DNA of 10,611 bases from Pseudomonadota bacterium (GTDB lineage Bacteria > Myxococcota_A > Polyangia > Polyangiales > Ga0077539). The stretch covers positions 1 through 10,611 of the forward strand of contig JAEYZO010000400.1 of assembly GCA_023428035.1 (NCBI GenBank), given 5' to 3'. Below are positions 1-5,937 of the stretch, piece after piece; positions within the stretch are counted from its first letter, which is position 1, and the number at the start of each line of letters is the position of its first letter. The position numbers were made by a program, and so were the translations under genes. The notes below the pieces were generated by a model that was not told the origin of the DNA, made no database searches, and worked only from the letters and a program-made list of their open reading frames with translations.

Positions 1-1589
1 GACGTGACTAGAGAGCCCACAAGCCGCGCCCAGCTCCATCGCCGCCCCCTGGCTGAGTCGAGCATCGCCCGGTTGCCGAGCGCCACGTCGACGTCGCCGA
101 CCCTCCCCCGCACGCCCTTGCCCGCGACCGAGTCGAAGCCCTCGGCGTCGTCGAGGGCCGCGCCCCTCGCGCGAGCGCCCTCGACGATGGCCGCCGCGAG
201 GGGGTGCTCGCTCCCTCGCTCCAGGCTCGCCGCGAGACCCAGGAGCTCAGACGCGTCTCCGCCCTCGGCGTGGACGGTGACGAGCGCGGGGCGGCCCTCC
301 GTGAGCGTGCCCGTCTTGTCGACGAGCAGGGTGTCGACCGCGCGCATCACCTCGATGGCCTCGGCGTTCTTGAAGAGCACGCCCGCTGACGCGCCGCGGC
401 CCGTCGCCACCATGATCGACATCGGGGTCGCGAGGCCGAGCGCGCAGGGGCAGGCGATGATGAGCACGGCGACGGCGTTCACGAGGGCGTGCGCGAGGCG
501 CGGCTGCGGGCCGACCAGCGACCACACGACGAAGGTCGCGACCGCCACCACTACGACGGCCGGGACGAACCACGCGGACACGGTGTCGGCGAGGCGCTGG
601 ATGGGCGCGCGGCTCCGCTGGGCCTCGGAGACCATGCCCACGATGCGCGAGAGGAGGGTGTCGGCGCCGACCTTCTCGGCGCGCATCACCAGCGCGCCGG
701 AGCCGTTGAGCGTGGCGCCGACGAGGGCGTCGCCCACGTCCTTCTCGACGGGGATGGGCTCGCCGGTGACCATCGACTCGTCGACGCTGCTGTGACCTTC
801 GAGCACCGTCCCGTCGACGGGGACCTTCTCTCCCGGGCGCACCCGCAGCCGGTCGCCGACGACCACCTGGTCGAGGGGGACGTCGGTCTCCGTGCCGTCG
901 TCGCTCAGGCGCCGCGCGGACTTCGCCGCCAGGCCGAGGAGCCCACGGATCGCGGCCCCGGTGCGTGAGCGAGCGCGGAGCTCGAGCACCTGCCCCAGGA
1001 GGATCAGCGTGACGACCGTCCCCGCGGCCTCGAAGTACACCGGCGCCACGCCATCGTGCCCACGGAACGCCGAAGGGAAGACCCCCGGCGCGAGGGCCGC
1101 AACGACGCTGTAGCCGTAGGCCGCCGACACGCCCAGCCCGATGAGGGTGAACATGTTCAGGTGGCGGTTGCGGATCGACGCGACCGCGCGTTGGTAGAAC
1201 GGCCACGCGGACCACAGACACACCGGCGTGGCGAGGGCGAGCTCGACGAGCACCCTCCACCGCGGCGGGATCACGGCCGACACGACGTGCCCGGGGAGCA
1301 TGTCGCTCATCGCAACCGCGAAGAGAGGGAGCGAGAGGGCGAGAGCGAACTTGAACCGCCGCGTCATGTCGCGCAGCTCGGCGCTCTCGGTCTCCTCGGC
1401 GGTGCTCACGCGAGGCTCGAGGGCCATGCCGCAGATCGGGCAGCTCCCCGGCGCGTCGCGCACCACCTCGGGGTGCATCGGACAGGTGTAGACAGCGCCG
1501 CCCCCGGGCTCGGCACGCGGCGTCTCGCGCGCGGCCTTGTGATGGTGATGATGCTCGTGTTCGGCGTGGTGAGGGTGTGCCTCGCTCAT
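1..1589 (-). CDS. copA: Copper-type P1B ATPase (CopA-like), 3' part outside window
   Basis: This is an inner-membrane ATPase that exports Cu(I) or a similar soft metal. The frame is open from the ATG at 1589 to the left edge (529 codons), so the gene is partial. It starts with a His-rich tail (residues 5-17, five consecutive His). A heavy-metal-binding domain follows (about 34-61, CPMHPE then CPICGM) in place of a classical CxxC HMA domain. Further on are the actuator motif TGE (275-277), the transmembrane CPC motif (380-382), the phosphorylation motif DKTGTLT (D424) and the SEHPLA motif (H462-P463). The GDGxND hinge would lie beyond the edge. A GGAGGG Shine-Dalgarno sequence sits 8 nt before the ATG. 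CPC points to Cu(I)/Ag(I). After GNRAML (about residue 510) the last 19 codons no longer look like the family. This may be a frameshift or breakpoint, but it is too close to the edge to decide. Confidence 0.93.
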   Translation of the reverse strand, partial: MSEAHPHHAEHEHHHHHKAARETPRAEPGGGAVYTCPMHPEVVRDAPGSCPICGMALEPRVSTAEETESAELRDMTRRFKFALALSLPLFAVAMSDMLPGHVVSAVIPPRWRVLVELALATPVCLWSAWPFYQRAVASIRNRHLNMFTLIGLGVSAAYGYSVVAALAPGVFPSAFRGHDGVAPVYFEAAGTVVTLILLGQVLELRARSRTGAAIRGLLGLAAKSARRLSDDGTETDVPLDQVVVGDRLRVRPGEKVPVDGTVLEGHSSVDESMVTGEPIPVEKDVGDALVGATLNGSGALVMRAEKVGADTLLSRIVGMVSEAQRSRAPIQRLADTVSAWFVPAVVVVAVATFVVWSLVGPQPRLAHALVNAVAVLIIACPCALGLATPMSIMVATGRGASAGVLFKNAEAIEVMRAVDTLLVDKTGTLTEGRPALVTVHAEGGDASELLGLAASLERGSEHPLAAAIVEGARARGAALDDAEGFDSVAGKGVRGRVGDVDVALGNRAMLDSARGRRWSWARLVGSLVT

Positions 1590-1700
1590 GGTCTCTTCCC
1601 TCCGTCGTGGCGGCGTTCGATCACGATGACGCGCAGCGGAGTCCGGCATTACAGCCGGGGTGTCCAAGCGTGGATGTGGGCCGCGCGGAGCTGGGCCCGC
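1590..1700 (-). promoter_or_regulatory. copA leader with a small dyad around a possible -10
   Basis: The Shine-Dalgarno sequence GGAGGG is at 1598-1603 on the minus strand. Further upstream a 5-bp-arm dyad, CCGGC-N6-GCCGG (1643-1658), encloses TGTAAT as read on the minus strand, which could be a -10 hexamer. I see no convincing -35 and no classical CueR-type operator. This is a weak proposal based on position and symmetry. Confidence 0.25.
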
Positions 1701-1701
1701 G

Positions 1702-1959
1702 ATGAACAACGCGCACGCGCATGCAGATGACCTCGCTGCGTGCAGCGGCGAAGACGACTGCCACGGCGCGCACACCTTCGGCGACGCAGCCACCGCAACC
1801 GACGCGCGACCCTCAGAACGAAGCAGGAACCACGGACGACACCGGCGCTACGAGCGACTCGGGCATCGTCGACACCGAGGAGACGGTGCCGAGCTGAACG
1901 ACTGCACCGCGACCGACTCCATGGACGTCGGCGCGGGGGACGACACCATGCGCGTCGTT
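1702..1959 (+). pseudogene. Frame-shifted remnant of a small lipoprotein (possibly cupredoxin-like)
   Basis: No intact gene is present, but pieces in two plus frames read like one Polyangia lipoprotein. The frame of the ATG at 1702 gives a lipobox-like DDLAAC. The next frame (ATG 1721, stop TGA 1895-1897) gives a linker with TTDDTGATSDSG and VDTEETVPS. The first frame then resumes without a gap as ELNDCTATDSMDVGAGDD. From memory, this last piece resembles the start of plastocyanin-like domains in myxobacterial lipoproteins. The expected remainder, including copper ligands, is absent. The remnant lies divergent to copA, so a copper-related ancestor would fit. The family assignment is an inference. 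The alternation of frames is seen directly. Confidence 0.4.
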
Positions 1960-2008
1960 CGACCGCGCGGTTCGACAGGCTCCCGTACCGAGTTTCCGCC
2001 CCACATCG
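1960..2008. other. Short unassigned junction after the lipoprotein remnant
   Basis: The stretch from the end of the remnant to the stop of the nucleotidyltransferase gene holds no recognisable gene, hairpin terminator or repeat. It completes the 419-base gene-free interval between copA and the nucleotidyltransferase. Confidence 0.4.
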
Positions 2009-2593
2009 CTACTCGACCCACGCGGGCAGATCGATCTCGCTCTCCTCGACGCCGAACACGTCGCGCTCGACCTCGTGGAAGTTGGAGATGTACCGCGGCA
2101 GCTCCTCAGCGCGGGCGTCGTAGATGAACTCGTCGACCGCGCTTCGGAACCGCTCGACGAAGCGTGGGTGCTCGACGTGTCCCGCGGCGATCATCGCGCC
2201 CACGTCCGCGCGGTCGTTCGCGTGGAACCGCTTCAGCTTGCTCACCACCACGTCGACGACGTCGAGCGCCAGGACCGTGATGATTGGGGACGCATCCGGC
2301 AGCGAGACCTCCCGCCAGACGGGCCCATGCGGCAGGAACGGGATCCCGTTGGGCACGAGCTCGACGTGCAGGCGCCACCGCTTCGCGAGATGAGTGCCCG
2401 GTCCCGCCAGGTCGAGGAGGTGCGCCGCGGCCTCGTCAGAGAGGCCCGTCGCCCTGAGCACGTCGGCGTCCTTCGTCCCGCGGTCGTAGTCGACCTGTAG
2501 CGCGAGGGCCGTCGCGCCGATCACACGCAGCGTCGCTGCCTCCGCGGTCCACGCGCGAGCGACCTCCGCCAGCAGACCCTTACCGGGCGTCAC
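2009..2593 (-). CDS. Nucleotidyltransferase, probable toxin of a TA pair (DUF6036/AbiEii-like)
   Basis: The 194-residue protein starts at a GTG (2593) that overlaps the 3' end of the HTH gene by 14 bp, so the two are probably translationally coupled. Near the N-terminus is the minimal nucleotidyltransferase signature: VIGATALAL, then DRGTKDADVL with its two Asp residues. Later comes DVVVSKLKRFHANDRAD, the pattern typical of small nucleotidyltransferases such as the DUF6036 and AbiEii-like families. Known toxins of this fold transfer nucleotides to tRNA or protein targets. The substrate here cannot be told from sequence. The pairing with an upstream DNA-binding protein supports a toxin role, but a regulatory or resistance nucleotidyltransferase is possible. 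Family membership is fairly secure and the TA role is an inference. Confidence 0.75.
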   Translation of the reverse strand: MTPGKGLLAEVARAWTAEAATLRVIGATALALQVDYDRGTKDADVLRATGLSDEAAAHLLDLAGPGTHLAKRWRLHVELVPNGIPFLPHGPVWREVSLPDASPIITVLALDVVDVVVSKLKRFHANDRADVGAMIAAGHVEHPRFVERFRSAVDEFIYDARAEELPRYISNFHEVERDVFGVEESEIDLPAWVE

Positions 2594-3344
2594 GGGCGGC
2601 TCTCAGCGCGGCGGTGAAGTCCTCGGTGCGCAGCCGGGTGACGATGCGCCATCGGCGAGCCTCCTCGGCGGCCTCCTCGAAGACCCGCTCGGCGGACTTC
2701 AAGCTGCGAATCTCCCGGTCGAACACGTCGAGCGTGTCGCTTACCGCGGGAAGGCCGACCCCTCCCGACGCGAGGAAGAGCTCGAGCACCAGCCGCGCGC
2801 GCTGAGTCTGAAGACGATCCCTGCCCGTCGGCGGATGATCCTCGGCGAGAGCACCCAAGACGCTCTCCACGAGCCACCCGAGACGCCGGACTCGACCAGG
2901 ACCGAGACGAGCTGCGACCTCGTCGAGGTTGAGGTCGTCAGCGTGAGCGACGATCACCGGGGCCAGGGCCGCGACGTGGCGCGGAGACTCTGGCGCTCGA
3001 AGCACGCGCGCGACGAGCTCGGCCGGATCGTCGAGCTCGGCCGGCACGGAGACCTCCGCCTCGACGAGGTGCGAGGCGCCGTGCCGAGCGAGGGCGTTCT
3101 GCACGGCCGACGGCGCCACTGAGCGGATCGGGGCGAAGTGGTCGACCCCGACGTTGAAGAGCTCGAGGATGCGGAGGAACTGCTCGGCCGTGAAAGAGCC
3201 GTCTCCCCGCTCGATCTGGCTGAGGCGCGGCTGCGAGAGACCGAGCTGACGGGCCAGCTCAGCCTGTGTCCACCGACGCTGCTCGCGGAGCTTGCGCACC
3301 CGGCCACCGATCTCGAAAACAGCATCTTTCACGGCCAGAACCAT
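2580..3344 (-). CDS. XRE-family HTH protein, probable antitoxin/autorepressor
   Basis: The 254-residue protein has an N-terminal helix-turn-helix domain of the Cro/C1 type (about residues 14-70), with WTQAELARQLGLSQPRLSQI followed by ERGDGSF. The remaining 180 residues are helical and charged. I recognise no named domain in them; they may be the part that binds and neutralises the partner. The ATG at 3344 is the first start after the palindromic promoter region, but GAGAG directly abuts it, so the ribosome-binding site is poor. It is the first gene of a two-gene operon and overlaps the nucleotidyltransferase. The palindromes just upstream suggest that it represses its own promoter, as antitoxins usually do. 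The HTH is secure and the antitoxin role is inferred from context. Confidence 0.8.
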   Translation of the reverse strand: MVLAVKDAVFEIGGRVRKLREQRRWTQAELARQLGLSQPRLSQIERGDGSFTAEQFLRILELFNVGVDHFAPIRSVAPSAVQNALARHGASHLVEAEVSVPAELDDPAELVARVLRAPESPRHVAALAPVIVAHADDLNLDEVAARLGPGRVRRLGWLVESVLGALAEDHPPTGRDRLQTQRARLVLELFLASGGVGLPAVSDTLDVFDREIRSLKSAERVFEEAAEEARRWRIVTRLRTEDFTAALRAARDAR

Positions 3345-3345
3345 C

Positions 3346-3358
3346 TCTCACATTGAGA
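3346..3358. promoter_or_regulatory. Operator-like palindrome abutting the HTH gene start
   Basis: TCTCACATTGAGA is a perfect palindrome with 5-bp arms and a 3-bp CAT centre. It begins two bases upstream of the ATG of the HTH gene. Binding there would block translation initiation DNA or early transcription. It shares the CATT core with the second palindrome at 3371-3386. Its role as the binding site of the adjacent XRE protein is an inference. Confidence 0.45.
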
Positions 3359-3363
3359 TACCA

Positions 3364-3391
3364 ATCATACTATTGACATTTCAATAACCAA
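3364..3391 (-). promoter_or_regulatory. Predicted promoter of the HTH-nucleotidyltransferase operon
   Basis: Read on the minus strand, a -35-like TTGGTT (3386-3391) and a -10-like TATGAT (3364-3369) are separated by 16 bp. The stretch is clearly AT-rich in an otherwise GC-rich window. The second palindrome lies in the spacer between the two hexamers, a standard position for a repressor. This is predicted from consensus only. Confidence 0.5.
3371..3386. promoter_or_regulatory. Second operator-like palindrome in the promoter spacer
   Basis: TATTGACATTTCAATA has perfect 6-bp arms around CATT. It lies between the proposed -35 and -10 of the HTH operon, so occupancy would exclude RNA polymerase. 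Its centre is about 27 bp from that of the palindrome at 3346-3358, between two and three helical turns, so a clear same-face placement cannot be claimed. Confidence 0.5.
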
Positions 3392-3502
3392 GCAACCTGT
3401 TGCCAGCTTCTCGTAGCCAGGGTGGGAGCGAGGAGGGTCTGGAAACCTCGTCCGACCTCCCCCTCCTGGAGGGCCGAGGGACGCGAAGCGGATCCGACGG
3501 CC

Positions 3503-3521
3503 CTTTAGAGTACCTCTAAAG
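3503..3521. repeat. Perfect AT-rich palindrome, function unknown
   Basis: CTTTAGAGTACCTCTAAAG has 8-bp perfect arms around TAC. It lacks the GC-rich stem and T-tract of an intrinsic terminator. A 10-bp palindrome, GCGAATTCGC (3525-3534), follows closely. It lies between the TA module and the direct repeats downstream of rep. It could be a protein-binding site of the replicon or a recombination site. I see no recombinase gene nearby. Confidence 0.5.
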
Positions 3522-3576
3522 AAGGCGAATTCGCGCCGAAAAGACCATTGGTATCAACCACTTACAGAAGCGGTTC

Positions 3577-3669
3577 CACCAGGGTCTGCCGGAATTTGGC
3601 CCCTCTGGCACCAGGGTCTGCCGGAATCTGGCCCCTTTTGGCACCAGGGTCTGCCGGAATTTGGCCCCT
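3577..3669. repeat. Three direct repeats of 32/33 bp (candidate iterons or IS-end repeats)
   Basis: Copies start at 3577, 3609 and 3642. Each begins CACCAGGGTCTGCCGGAAT, followed by TTGGCCCCT or CTGGCCCCT, so the 28-bp core differs at only one position. The third copy runs into the stop codon of the putative rep gene. Regularly spaced repeats of about 20-33 bp beside a replication gene fit plasmid iterons. However, they lie 3' of rep rather than upstream. Multiple short repeats of the GGGGCCAAATTCC type also occur at IS21-family ends, so a remnant insertion-sequence end is an alternative. No transposase is present. Confidence 0.6.
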
Positions 3670-5402
3670 CAGCTCCGCCCGCCCCCCTGCCGGGTGAGGG
3701 CCTCTTCCAGAGCTCGCCCCAGGGCGGCGTCGGGGTCTGCCTCTGCACGCTTGAGGGTGCGGGTTCCGACCCCGAGGGCTTCGGCGGCCTGCACCTGGGT
3801 CCACCCCTTGGCGCGCCGCCAGGCTTTCAGCTCGCCGCCGGTCAGGATCGAGGGCCCCCGCGGTGCTTCGAGGGGTGTGAGGCGGTGAACCATGCGATCG
3901 CGCACCCACTGCGGGGGGTAGAGATGGCAGCGCCCCGCGAGCGTTCGCTCCTCGCCGGGCTCCCACGACACAGCGCCGAGACCCTCGGCGCGTTGCAGCT
4001 CGGCGAGGTCACGCTCCAGGGCGTTCCAGGCTCGGCTGGGCTTGTGGGGGTCGAAGCGGATCCCGGCGGCCTCGAGGAGGCTCTGGCCGGTCAACGTGAT
4101 GGAGTCACGCTCCTGGCCGAGGTCCCATCGCCACCGGATCGGGAGGATGAGCCCCAGCGCGAGGGCGTAGGGGTGCCGGACGTGGTCGACGCGGGCGAGG
4201 TCCGCGGGCGCTGGCGCCCAGAGCGATCCCAGGCTTCCATCGCGCTGTCGCACGCCCTCATAGAGGGCCGGGTGGATGGCCAGCACGAGCCCTTCGAGCG
4301 CCCACTCGGAGTCGTGCAGCGCCTCAGCGCGCTGCGTGACACTCAAAACGGGGCCGCGCATCCGCAGCTCGCCGCTGCGGTGGTAGATCGCGAGCTCGAG
4401 CCGCGTGAGGGCCTCGACCTCGTCCGCGACGACCTTGCGCACGGCCGGGTCGCGCCGCGCGCGGTCGCTGTACCCCAGGGCGTCGAGGTGGGCGTCGAGC
4501 TTCCAGCGCACGAAGCCGGTGCGGCCTTCGAGCGTGAGGAGCCGGTGCAGCGCGGCCCAGTGCCGGAGCCCCTGCCACCCGCGCCACTCCCGCACGGCGT
4601 GGATGATGCGCTCGGGGAGCTCGCGCACGTCGAGGCGCAGACGGATGTGCTGGCTCGACGCGAGGATCTCGGCCCAGCCGTCCTGGACGATGGTCTTGTG
4701 GGGCTGACGGTCCTTCGGGAGGTCGCGCCAGCCGTTCAGGAGCGCGTGATGAGCGGGCCCCGCGTCGAGCGCGAGGAAGGGCTTCTCCCGATCCCGTTGG
4801 GCCGCGCGCCCCGCTCGAAAGGCGTGCGCCGCGAGCGTGCCCAGCGCGAGGACCCGGGAGAAATCCCAGATCTCGGTGACGAGGTTCTTCTTGCCGGCGA
4901 GGGCCTGCTCGGCGGCCATGACCACGGTGGTGATGCCCCAGGCCCAATCGAAGGGCGTCCCACCGCGGATGGTCTCGCGGAGCCGCGCGGCTTCGGCGGG
5001 ATCGGGCGCGTCTTCGAGCCAGTCGTCGACGTCCTTCGGAGCCACGTCGGCGGGCCAGCGCAGGACGATGCCGAGCTCACCATCCTTCGGGGTGTGCCAC
5101 CCCTCGGCGGTCGCCCGTTGGTGCAGCTCGTCGAGCATCCGGGCGGTCCACTCGCGGGCGAGCGTGGCGCTTCCCGTCGACCTGGACGACCGTTGTCCCC
5201 TCTCGGCCTGGAGCGCGAGAGTGGCGCTGAGAGCCTCCATGCGCGTCTCCAGGTCGCTGCGCGACTCGTTGAGCCCCTCAGGAGGGCTCGCCGAGGCTCG
5301 GAGGCGGTCGATGATGGGGCCGAGCTCCTTCTCCTGCACGAGCGGGCGCAGGACCCTCTCCAGGGTCTGAACATCCGCCCGGAGCATGAGCAGGGGGAGC
5401 AT
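3669..5402 (-). CDS. Putative plasmid replication initiator with C-terminal HTH
   Basis: This is a 577-residue protein that I cannot match to a named Rep family. The C-terminus (about 519-577) holds a helix-turn-helix (LKAWRRAKGWTQVQAAEALG then VGTRTLKRAE). The middle (about 230-500) is a series of helical, Trp-rich segments with the look of tandem winged-helix DNA-binding domains. The N-terminus (1-100) is Leu/Glu-rich and helical. The replication role is inferred from position: last gene of a parA-RHH-rep run, with direct repeats touching its 3' end. I use the ATG at 5402, with GGAGG 11 nt upstream. No ATG, GTG or TTG lies between it and the upstream stop in this frame. The in-frame stretch 5403-5498 nevertheless reads like protein (ALERLLEAPRV just before the Met). 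Alternatives are a large plasmid regulator or a second partition protein. Confidence 0.5.
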   Translation of the reverse strand: MLPLLMLRADVQTLERVLRPLVQEKELGPIIDRLRASASPPEGLNESRSDLETRMEALSATLALQAERGQRSSRSTGSATLAREWTARMLDELHQRATAEGWHTPKDGELGIVLRWPADVAPKDVDDWLEDAPDPAEAARLRETIRGGTPFDWAWGITTVVMAAEQALAGKKNLVTEIWDFSRVLALGTLAAHAFRAGRAAQRDREKPFLALDAGPAHHALLNGWRDLPKDRQPHKTIVQDGWAEILASSQHIRLRLDVRELPERIIHAVREWRGWQGLRHWAALHRLLTLEGRTGFVRWKLDAHLDALGYSDRARRDPAVRKVVADEVEALTRLELAIYHRSGELRMRGPVLSVTQRAEALHDSEWALEGLVLAIHPALYEGVRQRDGSLGSLWAPAPADLARVDHVRHPYALALGLILPIRWRWDLGQERDSITLTGQSLLEAAGIRFDPHKPSRAWNALERDLAELQRAEGLGAVSWEPGEERTLAGRCHLYPPQWVRDRMVHRLTPLEAPRGPSILTGGELKAWRRAKGWTQVQAAEALGVGTRTLKRAEADPDAALGRALEEALTRQGGGRS

Positions 5403-5498
5403 TACCCTCGGAGCCTCCAGGAGGCGCTCCAGGGCGCTCCAGGGCGGCCGCCGGGGCCGGAAGCGGTCGGAGGGAGGTTGAGGGCCATGGCCGCCCTC

Positions 5499-5870
5499 TC
5501 AGGCCCCGAGACGGGCGCTCAGCAGCTCTTTGAGCGCGTCCTCGCTCTTGGCGGTGGTGAGGTCCACTTCGGCGGCTTCGAGAGCGTCGACGAGCGCGCG
5601 CAGGATCTCGGCGCGCCGGATGGCAGCGCCAGATTTGGCGCGGATGTCGTTGGCCAGGCGATCGAGGAAGACGATCTGCCGGTCGAAGAGCACCACCGTG
5701 ACCTTGGTCCACTTCTCGTGGGTGGCAGGGCGGCCCAAGGTCGGGGCTGGAGCTGGAGCCGGAACGGGTTCCAGCGCCTGCACGGGAGCCGGAGCGGGTG
5801 GTTCGACCTGAAGCGAGGGCTCGGTCGACTCGAAGATGCTCCGCTTGCCCAGTTTACTGCCCTTAGTCAT
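5499..5870 (-). CDS. Small ribbon-helix-helix DNA-binding protein, likely ParA partner
   Basis: The 123-residue protein has a flexible Pro/Ala-rich N-terminal part (about 18-48). A ribbon-helix-helix-like domain follows (about 54-97): a strand WTKVTVVLFDRQ and two helices, LDRLANDIRAKSG and RRAEILRALVDAL. Small RHH proteins directly downstream of parA (ParG, Omega and similar) bind the centromere site, stimulate the ParA ATPase and repress their operon. A strong AGGAGG sits just before the ATG. GACGTC boxes flank its proposed promoter and are candidate binding sites. Its TGA stop (5499-5501) is in the same frame as the downstream rep gene. A CopG-like copy-number repressor is the main alternative role. 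Confidence 0.65.
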   Translation of the reverse strand: MTKGSKLGKRSIFESTEPSLQVEPPAPAPVQALEPVPAPAPAPTLGRPATHEKWTKVTVVLFDRQIVFLDRLANDIRAKSGAAIRRAEILRALVDALEAAEVDLTTAKSEDALKELLSARLGA

Positions 5871-5880
5871 GACTTCCTCC

Positions 5881-5937
5881 TAGACGTCCTGACTTCTATA
5901 ATCTTTTCCATCCTTATGTAAAGACGCACTGACGTCT
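5881..5937 (-). promoter_or_regulatory. Predicted promoter with flanking GACGTC boxes before the RHH gene
   Basis: The gap between parA and the RHH gene is AT-rich. On the minus strand it shows TTTACA (5917-5922) and TATAGA (5895-5900), 16 bp apart. Identical GACGTC boxes lie on either side, at 5883-5888 and 5931-5936, and the flanking TA bases make them partly inverted copies (TAGACGTC and GACGTCTCTA). This arrangement suits a repressor bound at both ends of the promoter. The likely binder is the RHH protein, which is an inference. Confidence 0.4.

Noticed and set aside
247..1260. A long open frame on the minus strand in another frame of copA
   Set aside because: It is an Arg/Pro-rich shadow. 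The neighbouring frame carries every P-type ATPase motif.
1813..2004. A 63-codon minus-strand frame in the gap before copA
   Set aside because: It has no ribosome-binding site or recognisable motif, and it is antisense to the lipoprotein remnant, which explains the region better.
3577..3669. The three repeats as a CRISPR array
   Set aside because: The units follow each other almost directly with 4-5 bases between cores, so there are no spacers, and no cas gene is present.
3885..5921. A 678-codon plus-strand open frame antisense to rep and the RHH gene
   Set aside because: It is the mirror of high-GC codon bias in the minus-strand genes. The translation is low in structure, shows no domain and spans two clear genes plus their gap.
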